A stretch of 42,324 bases of DNA from Ferrimicrobium sp. (GTDB lineage Bacteria; Actinomycetota; Acidimicrobiia; Acidimicrobiales; Acidimicrobiaceae), in assembly GCF_027319265.1 (NCBI RefSeq), contig NZ_DAHVNP010000051.1, forward strand, positions 1 through 42,324, given 5' to 3'. A model generated the notes under the pieces. It was not told the origin of the DNA. It ran no database searches and worked only from the letters and a program-made list of their open reading frames with translations. This document shows positions 19,046-27,834 of this stretch, piece after piece (the stretch's first letter is position 1; each line of letters starts with the position of its first letter). Made by a program: the position numbers and the translations under genes.

Positions 19046-20179
19046 GTGGACGAGCTTTTCCACCAAGAGCTCGATCCACACCGCCTACCGCTTGCGGTAC
19101 GCATGCGACCGACCTCACTCGATCAGGTGCGAGGTCACACTGCGCTCCACGGCGCCGACGGGGTGTTGACGCGTATCGTGAAGGCACAAACTCCCTTTGC
19201 TCTCGTCCTCGCCGGTCCGCCAGGTGTGGGTAAGACCACGATCGGATCGCTCATTGCTGCCGAACGACGAGCAACTTTTATCCCGCTATCGGCGACGACC
19301 CTCGGGGTCAAGGACATCAAGGAGCTTGCCCTTGACGGCCAGCGCCGTCGTAATGTCGGTGAGATCGAGCCCGTCTGTTTCATCGACGAGATTCACCGGT
19401 TATCACGCACCCAACAGGATGCCCTCCTGAAACCGGTTGAGGAGGGTTACTTCTCCCTCATCGGCGCAACCACCGAGAACCCGTATGTGGCACTCAGCCC
19501 CGCACTGCTCTCGCGAATCGAGGTGGTTCGACTCGCCCCGCTCGCCGACGAGGTGTTACGGGCACTGATCCTTGACGCGGCAGCAATGGAGGAGGCATCC
19601 ATCGACGACGAGGTGACAGCTGCGATCATCTCCCATGCCAATGGTGACGCTCGATCAGCGCTTGGCATGCTACAGCGAGCCATCGAAGTCGCGAACAATC
19701 GCGGTCAATCGCATCACATCACATCGCTGCCTTCACCGCCTGAGTCCGTTGGGATCGACCAATCATCCCACTATGAGATGACCTCCGCACTCATCAAGTC
19801 GATGCGTGCCTCCGACGCGACCCACGCGATCGACTGGCTCGCCCGTCTACTCGTAGCTGGCGAAGACCCCCGGTTTATTGCCCGGCGGCTAGTGATCTTC
19901 GCCGCGGAGGATGTGGGGCCAGACAACCTGGCAACCCTGCTCTATGCGAACGCCGCCCTGACGAGTGCCGAAAAGATCGGCATGCCTGAAGCCAGAATCA
20001 TCTTGGCAGCCGTCGTTTTGCGCCTCACTGAAGCTCCCAAGTCAAGACGCGCCATCGACGCCATTGATGCCGCGATGCGCAATGTGGCTACTACGCAGCG
20101 CGCGACCGTTCCCGAACACCTTCGTGGCACCATCGCCCACATCGAGGCACGTTATCGCCCACCCATCGATGGCGGGTAG
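19046..20179 (+). CDS. rarA: Replication-associated recombination protein RarA (MgsA) AAA+ ATPase
   Basis: A 377-residue AAA+ protein related to clamp-loader subunits. It starts with the family signature VRMRPTSLDQVRGH, then Walker A GPPGVGKT (57-64), Walker B CFIDEIHRLSRTQQDALL, and the sensor region LIGATTENPYVALSPALLSR. RarA acts at stalled forks with SSB and RecA-dependent repair. It is somewhat short for the family (usually 410-450), mainly through a trimmed middle and C-terminus. The frame is open far upstream inside aspS, but GTG 19046, preceded by AAGGA within the last aspS codons, is the credible start. The 2-nt spacing indicates translational coupling with aspS. Confidence 0.9.
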   Translation: MDELFHQELDPHRLPLAVRMRPTSLDQVRGHTALHGADGVLTRIVKAQTPFALVLAGPPGVGKTTIGSLIAAERRATFIPLSATTLGVKDIKELALDGQRRRNVGEIEPVCFIDEIHRLSRTQQDALLKPVEEGYFSLIGATTENPYVALSPALLSRIEVVRLAPLADEVLRALILDAAAMEEASIDDEVTAAIISHANGDARSALGMLQRAIEVANNRGQSHHITSLPSPPESVGIDQSSHYEMTSALIKSMRASDATHAIDWLARLLVAGEDPRFIARRLVIFAAEDVGPDNLATLLYANAALTSAEKIGMPEARIILAAVVLRLTEAPKSRRAIDAIDAAMRNVATTQRATVPEHLRGTIAHIEARYRPPIDGG

Positions 20180-20184
20180 TGACG

Positions 20185-21462
20185 CTAGCCTGCATCGATT
20201 GGAAGCCGCTTGATGCCTGCAATAAAGTTCGACACCAACATCTCGGGCTCGCCTGCCACCTGGTGATTGGGCATTAGCGTTACCATCTCTCGCAGAACCG
20301 CCACGATCTCAGCGCGCGCGAGATGAGCACCGAGGCAATGGTGGGGACCATACCCTCCAAAACCAAGATGTCGCGTGCCGTCACGGTTGAGAAGAAAACG
20401 GTAGGGCTCGACAAAGACCTCCTCGTCTCGATTGGCTGATGGGTACATGAGGAGCACCCGGTCACCCACCTCAAGCGGGACCCCAGAGAGTACCGTTGGC
20501 CGTGCGAGCGTTCGACGCATCCAAATGACTGGAGAGGCGAGTCGGACCACCTCGTCAGCCGCTCGCCCAAGCTGATCGACGCTCGGACGCGCGATGAGTT
20601 CCTCTCGTACGTCTTGGAACTCTGATAACGCGACCATACCCATACTCAGTGCGTTCCGAGTGGTCTCATTACCTGCGACCAGCAACAGGATAAAAAATGA
20701 GGCTAGCTCGCTTGGGGAGAGAGCAACTCCGTCGACATCGGCCGATAACAGAGCACCGATCACGCTATCGCCGTGATGTTCCGAGCGGGCGAGCTCTCCC
20801 ATAAACTCCGTCAACTCAAGGGCAGCGGTGAGAATCGACTCATCAGGAGTAAAGTCCGGTGGAACAAACTCTGGATCCAGCGCCCCGAGGATGCGCTGAG
20901 ATCGTTCGAGTACAAACTGATCTGCCTCCTCTGGGATGCCCATAATCTCTCCAATGATACGCAGCGGCAACGGAGCGGCTACAGCACTCACGAAGTCGAA
21001 ACGTTCCTGCTCTCTCGCGCGCGCGACAAGGCGATGGGACACCAGTGCAATCTCTGCATCCAAACGCTCAATCCGGCGCGGAGTAAAGGCACGCAGCACC
21101 ACCCGGCGCAAGTGCGCATGGCGAGGATCATCGGTGTTGATCAGCGATCCGAAGAACTCCAAAAACTCCTCGGGCAAATCGATGATCGAGACCGCCCCTC
21201 TTCCAGAGATGAAGGTCTCTGGATCGCGCGACGCGGCAAAGACATCCTCGTAGCGCATGATGGCATGGTAGGTACCCTGCTCACTCTCCTCGGTACGCAA
21301 CCACTCCGGAATTGAGAATTCGGCGACTGGTCGCTCTTGGCGCAACGTTCGAAAGGCTCCCTCTCGTACCCGATACTCTCGCTGCCAAAAGTCGAAATCT
21401 GAAAGATCTATCTCCTCCAGAGGTAGTTGTTCAACTGGCTCGAACCAACCGCGGATAGGCAT
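20185..21462 (-). CDS. Cytochrome P450
   Basis: A 425-residue soluble bacterial P450. The haem-thiolate loop is FGGYGPHHCLGAHLAR with Cys376 as the iron ligand, the I-helix oxygen-binding motif is AGNET (263-267), and the K-helix ExxR is EVVR (304-307). The C-terminal NFIAGIKRLPI resembles actinobacterial CYP124/125/142-type enzymes that hydroxylate lipids and sterols, but the substrate is inference. Residues 110-125 (NTDDPRHAHLRRVV) match the C-helix that contacts haem. A GTG 9 nt upstream is possible, but GAAGAAGAGG lies 8 nt before ATG 21462. It converges with rarA with a 5-nt gap and may be co-transcribed with the M20 peptidase upstream. No ferredoxin gene is adjacent. Confidence 0.92.
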   Translation of the reverse strand: MPIRGWFEPVEQLPLEEIDLSDFDFWQREYRVREGAFRTLRQERPVAEFSIPEWLRTEESEQGTYHAIMRYEDVFAASRDPETFISGRGAVSIIDLPEEFLEFFGSLINTDDPRHAHLRRVVLRAFTPRRIERLDAEIALVSHRLVARAREQERFDFVSAVAAPLPLRIIGEIMGIPEEADQFVLERSQRILGALDPEFVPPDFTPDESILTAALELTEFMGELARSEHHGDSVIGALLSADVDGVALSPSELASFFILLLVAGNETTRNALSMGMVALSEFQDVREELIARPSVDQLGRAADEVVRLASPVIWMRRTLARPTVLSGVPLEVGDRVLLMYPSANRDEEVFVEPYRFLLNRDGTRHLGFGGYGPHHCLGAHLARAEIVAVLREMVTLMPNHQVAGEPEMLVSNFIAGIKRLPIDAG

Positions 21463-21596
21463 CTCTGTCACCTCTTCTTCGCACTAGCGTTCCTCCCAGA
21501 GACTACCAGCCGCCTCTATCAGCTATCCAAAGAGCCGACCCAGAGCCTGGCTTCGCGCCAGGTAGCGGCTCGAACCGCCCCGAGCGACCCAGGTGG

Positions 21597-23006
21597 TCAT
21601 CGCGGGACCGCGCCCAGAACGGTCGCTAAGGTGGTGGCAACACCGATAGCGGCTGGCAAATAGAGGGACTCATCTGGACCGTGTGCATTGCTGCCCGGGC
21701 CAAGCGCACCCGTTGCGACAAAGTCAGCGTTTGGGAAGCGCTCACCCAGAGTCGCCATGAAGGGGATCGAGCCGCCCTCTCCACAGAAGGCGGCCGGCCT
21801 CCCAAACCCCTCTGTTGAACCCTCTTCGAGCGCTGCTGCGAGCCAAGGACTAGGCTCCTTGGCCACCCAACCCTGCGCCGGAGACTCGGTCTCGATCTCG
21901 ACGTGGGCGCCATAGGGCACCTCCGCAGTAAGCAAGGCAACAAGCTGCTCCTGGGCAAGTTTGGCGTTGACCGTCGGTGGAAGCCGCAGCGAGATCTTGC
22001 CGGTAGTAAAGGGGCGTAACACATTCCCACCATCGGGTACCGCAGGAACGCCGTCGATGCCGATAAACGAGAGTGATGGACGCCAGGTCTGATTCAAGAT
22101 CCTCTCAGCGCCATCAGCGCCCATCAATTGCGTCGCCCCAAGCAACGGAAAGAGGCTGGCCAGTGGATCACCCAAGTCTTGGGAGAGTCGCTTGGCTTGC
22201 TCTTGATGGAACGAGGGGATCTCGGCATGGAGGAACTCCGGCAAGATCGTACCAGTCTCTTGGTCCTCGATCCGAGAGAGCAAACTGCGCAGGATGCGAA
22301 AAGATGAAGGCACTACACCACCGGCTTCGCCCGAATGGACGCCATTCTCTAATACCGAGACGTTGATCGAGATCACGAGGTTACCTCTTAGCGACGAGGT
22401 GACCCAAAGTCGCTGGAAGTCCAGGCCACCTGAGTCAAGACAGACGACCAGGCGCACCTGACCGATGGTGGGTAGCAGTTCTTCGAGATGTGCATCGAGA
22501 TCAGGGCTCCCACTCTCCTCGCAGGCCTCCACGATCAACACACAATGGGGGTAACTGATCTGTTGGCGTGCTAGCTCCTCCACGACGGCGATGACGAGGG
22601 GCGCCGCATACCCATCATCAACCATGCCTCGGCCGAAGAGGTGCTCTCCATGCAGGACACTTTCGAAGGGGCTCAACCCCTCAGACCATGGATCAGTCGC
22701 TGGCTGTTTGTCTAGATGGCCATAGAGCAGTACGGTTTCCTGATGTGACGAGGGCTCACTCCCCGGGATATCGACGATGAGTAATGGGGTTCGACCGGCA
22801 ATACGTTGAATGGAGCTAGTAAGGCCAGGCACGTCACGCGCCTCAATCCAACGCTGATAGAGGCCAAGGGCACGTTCGATGTGTCCACTCTCGACCCAGT
22901 TCCGATCAAATGCTGGCGACAGACAGGGTATCGAGCCGTACTCAACGAGGAGGGAGACAACGTCTCGTCGTATGATGGATTCAAGATGAGCGCGCAAGGA
23001 TTCCAT
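21597..23006 (-). CDS. M20 family metallopeptidase
   Basis: A 469-residue di-zinc peptidase of the dipeptidase/carnosinase-like branch. Metal ligands and catalytic residues are visible: H97 and D99 in YGHLDKQP, bridging D130 in GRGMVDDG, catalytic E163 with ligand E164 in EACEESGSPD, D191 in CLDSGG, and H442 in NAHGPDE. An inserted dimerisation domain occupies roughly 200-370. It has no signal peptide and probably hydrolyses dipeptides or an amide-linked metabolite in the cytoplasm. The start ATG lacks a clear ribosome-binding site. It lies 84 bp downstream of the MBL-fold gene and 134 bp upstream of the P450, all on the same strand, so a three-gene operon is possible. A small GC-rich hairpin with a CTTCG loop near 21540-21573 lies between it and the P450. 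Confidence 0.92.
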   Translation of the reverse strand: MESLRAHLESIIRRDVVSLLVEYGSIPCLSPAFDRNWVESGHIERALGLYQRWIEARDVPGLTSSIQRIAGRTPLLIVDIPGSEPSSHQETVLLYGHLDKQPATDPWSEGLSPFESVLHGEHLFGRGMVDDGYAAPLVIAVVEELARQQISYPHCVLIVEACEESGSPDLDAHLEELLPTIGQVRLVVCLDSGGLDFQRLWVTSSLRGNLVISINVSVLENGVHSGEAGGVVPSSFRILRSLLSRIEDQETGTILPEFLHAEIPSFHQEQAKRLSQDLGDPLASLFPLLGATQLMGADGAERILNQTWRPSLSFIGIDGVPAVPDGGNVLRPFTTGKISLRLPPTVNAKLAQEQLVALLTAEVPYGAHVEIETESPAQGWVAKEPSPWLAAALEEGSTEGFGRPAAFCGEGGSIPFMATLGERFPNADFVATGALGPGSNAHGPDESLYLPAAIGVATTLATVLGAVPR

Positions 23007-23090
23007 AGTCCCAGTACTCTAGTGGCTCCATGCTCTAGCGGTCCGGTTCCAAAATGGCTCGGTACGCAGATGATCATGGAACCAACCGGT

Positions 23091-23681
23091 TCAGACCGCT
23101 GGCTCCCTGACATCGGGCCGGAATGGTCGTCCATGGCCGGGGATAATCCAGTCGGGGTGAAGATCAAGGATGCGGCGGCGAGAGCCAGCCAACTGGGCAG
23201 GACTTGGTGCATAGGGATCCTCGAACGGCCCCTCCTCCGTCCACCACAGATGGGTGTAGACACACAGCCCATCGCTGGTTGCGATAGCTACACTGACATC
23301 CTCTCTGGTATGACCAGGCGTCTCGAGAAGGCGCACATTCGGTGAGATCTGGTAGCCCTCCGCCGGGCGACTTGTCCAATCATCACCCCGGTAGATCGCA
23401 TGATAATCATGGACATTGGCTCGCTCAAAGAGGGCAACATGGAAGGTGTGGTCGAGGTGATGGTGACTCAACACTACCTCGGTCACCTTCTCGGGGCCGA
23501 TACCGATGCTTGCCATGGGACCAAGAATGACCTCCCGTGCCGAGACCATGCCGGGATCGACCACGATAACCTGATCCTCTTCGAGCAACAGCAGTACCGT
23601 GCCTGTTACCTTCGGCTCAAGCGAACCTACGTGGACAATCAAACAAAGGCACTTTTCGCCAAAGACCCCGAAACGTTGCAA
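23091..23681 (-). CDS. MBL-fold metallo-hydrolase
   Basis: A 196-residue protein of the metallo-beta-lactamase superfamily. The zinc motif HxHxDH appears as SHHHLDHTFH, the third ligand is probably in TPGHTREDV, and the last is the IIPGHGRPF segment. It is short, close to the bare fold, and resembles the MBLAC1/glyoxalase-II-like branch. The substrate is unknown. No ATG is available at the N-terminus. The TTG at 23681 is preceded by GGGAGGG with a 4-nt gap and is chosen as the start. It heads the possible operon with the M20 peptidase and the P450. Confidence 0.85.
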   Translation of the reverse strand: MQRFGVFGEKCLCLIVHVGSLEPKVTGTVLLLLEEDQVIVVDPGMVSAREVILGPMASIGIGPEKVTEVVLSHHHLDHTFHVALFERANVHDYHAIYRGDDWTSRPAEGYQISPNVRLLETPGHTREDVSVAIATSDGLCVYTHLWWTEEGPFEDPYAPSPAQLAGSRRRILDLHPDWIIPGHGRPFRPDVREPAV

Positions 23682-23886
23682 AATTCCCTCCCATCACCCG
23701 TCAAAGCTTCGAATTCCGTAGCAAAACCCCTAGAGGGTGATCGTAATCAGCTGGGAACGGCGATCTGCCATCCTCCGATTTTGAGATCTCTTCACCACTC
23801 ACGTCGCCGAGAACAGGGCCCAAGAGTAGCGTTTTGACCACCCAGTGTTCGAGTCACCAAACTGTTCGGTTAAAGCCATGGCTTGC

Positions 23887-23916
23887 TTGGCAAACCTCGC
23901 TATATCGGGCTAAGGT
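23887..23916 (+). promoter_or_regulatory. Candidate promoter of the secreted hydrolase gene
   Basis: TTGGCA (23887-23892) and TAAGGT (23911-23916) are separated by 18 bp, 36 bp before the ATG at 23952. The fit to -35 and -10 consensus is moderate, and no other evidence is available. Confidence 0.35.
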
Positions 23917-23951
23917 AGCTGGAGAAGAGGCTGATCAACGGGGGGTCCAGA

Positions 23952-26036
23952 ATGAGTTGGCGGGTATTCAAGGGTTCGATTGCGCTCGGACTCAGTTTTG
24001 CAGTCGCGACTTCGCTGACACTTTTCGCCACTGAATCAACGAGTTACGCCACTACGCCAACGATTGCTCAAGCTGAAGGAACCGTCGATGGTGCCCCCTA
24101 TGAGGTCCAGGTTCCACCGAACTTCAACGGAACCCTCCTGCTCTACTCGCATGGGTATGTCTTCGATGGAGCGAAGAACCCAACCCCAATCGACGCCTCA
24201 GACCCCATTAGCCAGGGGATCCTTCTCAGTCAAGGGTATGCCCTCGCTGGTTCGAGCTACTCGCAACAAGGGTGGGCAGTCAAGGCGGCCCTGACCGATC
24301 AGATTGCCACCTTGAATGTCGCCAAAGCCTATGTCTCGAGCCACAGCACAACGCCCATCTCGTCGGTCATTCCCTGGGGCGTCTCGATGGGTGGCGACGT
24401 GACAGCCGGCCTCGTCCAACAAAACATCGGTACCTTCTCCGGAGCGATGATTGCCTGCGGTGTCGACGGTGGTGCGGTTCCAATCTGGAACCAACAATTG
24501 ACTGCTCTCTTTGCCTTCAAGGAGCTGATCGACCCGAGCCTTCAGATCGTTGACCTCTCCTCCCCTACGGCGGCCGAAACCCAGCTCTTAGCCGCGCTCG
24601 AGGCACTTAACACTGCCGCCACTACTCCTGCTGGCCAAGCGCGACTCAGCCTCGTCGCGGCGCTTGGGGACATCCCAGGTTGGTTCTGGAACGGTTCGAT
24701 TACCCACAAACCGGGAGACACAGCCGCAGGCATCGCCACCCAGCTCACCGACCAAATCGAATGGCTGGCGACGACGGATCTACCCTTCTCCTTCCTCGGC
24801 CGTGAAGATCTCGAAGCGAAGGCTGGCGGCAACCCGAGTTGGACCACCGGCGTGCAGTATGCCTCCGTCTTGAAGAAGTCCATCGACGCGAAAGAGGTCG
24901 AGGCCCTGTACTCAGCGATCCCCTCCTATGCGGGGGTGAGCCTCGCCGGCGACCTAGCGACGCTACAGGATGCAACCCAGATCAGCGCCGATCCAGCAGC
25001 GGTCACCTACCTGCAGAATGCAATCGATATCAACGGCGAGACCGGAGACATCCCCATTCTCACCATGCACACCATTGGCGACGGGCTCGTCTCACCCCAG
25101 AATGAGACCGCCTACAAAGACGCACTCGATGCCGCTGGCAATGGCAACAACCTTGCCCAAGTCTATGTCAACAACGCAGGACACTGCGAGTTCAACCCTG
25201 CCGAGTTAGTCGCGGGGATCGACACCGTACACGCCCGAATCGTCGCAGGTTCGTGGAACCCCACACCTAGGAGCCTCAACACGTTGGCCAACGCCATTAT
25301 TGCTAAGGTTTCCACAGCTGCAGACGTCTCCGTTACCAAATATGATCTCGCTGATCCGCTGAAAGACACCTCAGCCCTCGAACCCCATGCCCCAGACTTT
25401 GTGTCCTACCAACCTGGTGTACCATTGCGGCCCTATCAGCAGGGTTATACTACCACCAGCTCTCGCGGCCAGCTCTCCTACCACGCAGCTCCTCCCCGTG
25501 GCTCGCTCGCACCTGGCACCTCGACAGCGCCGATCATCGGTATCGCCGCGACGCCAGCCGGCAACGGATATTGGCTCGTCAATGCCCATGGGCAGGTCTT
25601 CACCCGTGGCAGCGCGAAGTTCTATGGTCAGGTAGCGGCGACGATGCCGAATCCTGGGCATCCGGGATCGCCGCTTATGCCAGGTGCGCCGATGCCGCCT
25701 GCGTCCATCGTCGGTATCGCGGCGACTCCGGGGGGGCATGGTTACTGGCTCGTCTCCTCTACCGGTAAGGTTTACAACTTTGGCAGCGCGAAGTTCTATG
25801 GTCAGGTAGCGGCGACGATGCCGAATCCTGGGCATCCGGGATCGCCGCTTATGCCAGGTGCGCCGATGCCGCCTGCGTCCATCGTCGGTATCGCGGCGAC
25901 TCCCTATGGTGCGGGCTATTGGGTCTTTGGTGCCAACGGCGCGGTCTATTCCTTTGGCGGAGCACCGACCTACCCGGCGATGGCAACTTCTCCCGGACCC
26001 TCAACTACGCCAGTCACCGCAGCGACGATTGGTTGA
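23952..26036 (+). CDS. Secreted alpha/beta hydrolase with C-terminal GYW-type repeats
   Basis: A 694-residue exported protein. Residues 1-33 are a signal peptide (basic start, hydrophobic core, SYA before the likely cut). Residues about 45-430 form an alpha/beta hydrolase: nucleophile S145 in WGVSMGG, a likely acid D377 in HTIGDG, and H411 in NAGHCEF. A linker rich in Pro, Gly and Ser leads to about three repeats from residue 530 onward with the pattern IIGIAATPxGxGYWLV..G.V...GSAKFYG, which I associate with secreted proteins of Acidimicrobiia and which may form a beta-propeller-like or wall-binding module. A Pro/Gly insert (MPNPGHPGSPLMPGAP) is repeated exactly. ATG 23952 follows GGGGGGT. 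It stands alone. The substrate is unknown (ester or peptide). Confidence 0.85.
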   Translation: MSWRVFKGSIALGLSFAVATSLTLFATESTSYATTPTIAQAEGTVDGAPYEVQVPPNFNGTLLLYSHGYVFDGAKNPTPIDASDPISQGILLSQGYALAGSSYSQQGWAVKAALTDQIATLNVAKAYVSSHSTTPISSVIPWGVSMGGDVTAGLVQQNIGTFSGAMIACGVDGGAVPIWNQQLTALFAFKELIDPSLQIVDLSSPTAAETQLLAALEALNTAATTPAGQARLSLVAALGDIPGWFWNGSITHKPGDTAAGIATQLTDQIEWLATTDLPFSFLGREDLEAKAGGNPSWTTGVQYASVLKKSIDAKEVEALYSAIPSYAGVSLAGDLATLQDATQISADPAAVTYLQNAIDINGETGDIPILTMHTIGDGLVSPQNETAYKDALDAAGNGNNLAQVYVNNAGHCEFNPAELVAGIDTVHARIVAGSWNPTPRSLNTLANAIIAKVSTAADVSVTKYDLADPLKDTSALEPHAPDFVSYQPGVPLRPYQQGYTTTSSRGQLSYHAAPPRGSLAPGTSTAPIIGIAATPAGNGYWLVNAHGQVFTRGSAKFYGQVAATMPNPGHPGSPLMPGAPMPPASIVGIAATPGGHGYWLVSSTGKVYNFGSAKFYGQVAATMPNPGHPGSPLMPGAPMPPASIVGIAATPYGAGYWVFGANGAVYSFGGAPTYPAMATSPGPSTTPVTAATIG
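25608..25903. repeat. Two identical 122-bp direct repeats inside the hydrolase gene
   Basis: Bases 25608-25729 and 25782-25903 are identical by direct reading, with a 174-bp period (58 codons), while the DNA between them has diverged. Exact identity at silent sites implies a recent duplication or ongoing gene conversion. Recombination would add or remove one repeat in frame. Confidence 0.9.
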
Positions 26037-26434
26037 TCGAACGCTGGATGGCTGCCGTTGCCCAAGGTGACCGATGTGGTCAACGCTGGCTGGCAGGTCA
26101 GAGATGGCTGACGGGCCCAAGTGCCTGCGTTGAGAGATCCAGAGAAGCCGGCGGGGAGGCGGTACTTTACGCCCACAGGTGCGCAAAACCTCAATCATCG
26201 TAGCTCATTGTACGATCAGTGAAGGAATTGAACTCGACCGACAGAGACTGCAAGAGGGTAGTAACCACATTTCTCCTTGCGCTCGAGAGGGCGTATCGGT
26301 GCCGTTCTCAATCTGTCAGAAGTCCTACGAAGGCAGAGGCCTACCTTGGTCCAGTGGGCATCGTTCGCACACAAACCGCTCCATGCCCAGGCCCATCAAT
26401 ACGCTCCTAAGGAACGATCTTCTAGAGTAGATCC
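26037..26434. other. Intergenic stretch, nothing recognised
   Basis: About 400 bp between two plus-strand genes. No frame has a good start or family resemblance, and no terminator hairpin with a T run was seen. A short poor-quality frame at 26179-26430 is probably spurious. Confidence 0.4.
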
Positions 26435-26932
26435 ATGCAAGTATCTCACCATAAGGACACTGGCGCCCCGCCCATCCCTCCACCGCTCATCGTGCTCGGT
26501 GCGACCATAACCGGCGTGATCATCGATCGTCTCGTCGGTGCGAAACGATCACCCTCACCGTTCCTTCGTATCATCGGGTATACAGTGTCGATCCTTGGCG
26601 GATCGTTGATGGCCTCGGCCGCTTTTGCTATGCTGCGCAGTGGGAACTCTCCAGATCCACGAACTCCAGTCCAACGGTTGAACCAAAGTGGCGTCTTCCG
26701 ATGGAGCAGGAATCCGATCTACCTTGGCATGCTCCTCAACCAACTCGGAGTAGGCCTGGTGCGCCGTTCCCTGGCCACGGTGGGTTTGGTCCCAGTGACT
26801 CTCGCTCTCTTGGCCCAGAAGGTGATCGCGGGGGAAGAGATCTACCTCGCCTCCCGCTTTGGTGACGAGTATGCCCAATACTGTGAGCAGGTACCCCGAT
26901 GGTTTCGGGGTATTGGTTCGCGCGCTTCCTGA
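26435..26932 (+). CDS. Isoprenylcysteine carboxyl methyltransferase / PEMT-like membrane methyltransferase
   Basis: A 165-residue protein with about four membrane helices (around 16-33, 45-68, 95-125). The conserved C-terminal part RWSRNPIYLGM ... EEIYLASRFGDEYAQYCEQVPRW matches the ICMT/PEMT family, where the last segment binds S-adenosylmethionine. Bacterial members methylate varied small or lipid substrates, and which one here is unknown. The ATG has no strong ribosome-binding site. The gene is monocistronic and converges with the two-component operon, with 281 bp between them that hold no recognised feature. Confidence 0.85.
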   Translation: MQVSHHKDTGAPPIPPPLIVLGATITGVIIDRLVGAKRSPSPFLRIIGYTVSILGGSLMASAAFAMLRSGNSPDPRTPVQRLNQSGVFRWSRNPIYLGMLLNQLGVGLVRRSLATVGLVPVTLALLAQKVIAGEEIYLASRFGDEYAQYCEQVPRWFRGIGSRAS

Positions 26933-27213
26933 GCCACCGCAAGCGTGCATCGAAGCTGTGGCGGCGCCGGATACGAACAGCAAGAACCCGATTCGAAGCG
27001 GCTGATAGTGGTCCCATCCGGCTTCCCAAAGGCCTTGCCAGGAGACTCCCCTTACGCACACGCCATGGGCAAGGAGCGCCGGGCAGGATCCTCCGGCGCA
27101 TGCTCGCGCCGAGGTCTGAACGGTCGCTAGAACCTGGTGCTATTGGTCACTCCATGATTCGAAAGCATTGCGGGGTTTGCAGCATCATACGACACTGACA
27201 AGGCAAACCTTCC

Positions 27214-27834
27214 TTAAGGTGACGAAGAGAGCCAGCCAAGCTCCTCGGCCCGTAGCAGTGCGCTCGCACGGTTGTGCGTTCCAGTTTTTGCGATCGCCGA
27301 GGAGAGATAGTTGCGCACGGTCCCCTCAGAGAGACACAAACGGGCTGCCACCTCGGCGACTGATGCCCCGTAGCGACAGGCACCCAGAACTTCAGTCTCG
27401 CGCGGAGAGAGTGGAGATTGGCCGATCGATAAGGCCTCGCCCGCAAGCACCGGATCGACAACGGTGTGCCCCTGGGCCACCGAACGAATCGTCGCGGCCA
27501 ACGTTGCCGCCGGAGCGTCCTTGACGACAAAACCTGAGGCCCCCGACTCCATTGCTCGTCGAAGATACCCAGGTCGACCGAAGGTGGTGAGGATAATGAT
27601 TCGGCAGGCAGGGTAGCGCCGGTGTACTTCGATGGCGGCAGAGATACCATCCATTCCAGGCATCTCAATATCTAAGAGCGCGATCATCGGCCGCGTCCGC
27701 TCGACGGCCCCGACCACTTCATCGCCGCGACCAACGGTAGCGACCACATGGAAATCATCCTCAAGTTCGAGAAGCGCTGCCAATGCGGTTCTCACAAGCT
27801 CTTGATCGTCTGCGAGAAGTATATCGATCACCAT
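27214..27834 (-). CDS. LuxR/NarL-family response regulator of the ABC operon
   Basis: A 206-residue protein: receiver domain with DDQ near the start, phospho-acceptor D55 in ALLDIEMPG, LTTFG and VVKDA switch residues, and a LuxR HTH (LSPRETEVLGACRYGASVAEV). The frame extends 12 codons further, but GGAG upstream and the family start MVIDILLADDQ favour ATG 27834 (GTG 27831 is also well placed). It overlaps the kinase gene by 7 nt and is the last gene of a four-gene operon. It probably activates the operon promoter through the inverted repeat at 30659-30672, which is inference. Confidence 0.9.
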   Translation of the reverse strand: MVIDILLADDQELVRTALAALLELEDDFHVVATVGRGDEVVGAVERTRPMIALLDIEMPGMDGISAAIEVHRRYPACRIIILTTFGRPGYLRRAMESGASGFVVKDAPAATLAATIRSVAQGHTVVDPVLAGEALSIGQSPLSPRETEVLGACRYGASVAEVAARLCLSEGTVRNYLSSAIAKTGTHNRASALLRAEELGWLSSSP

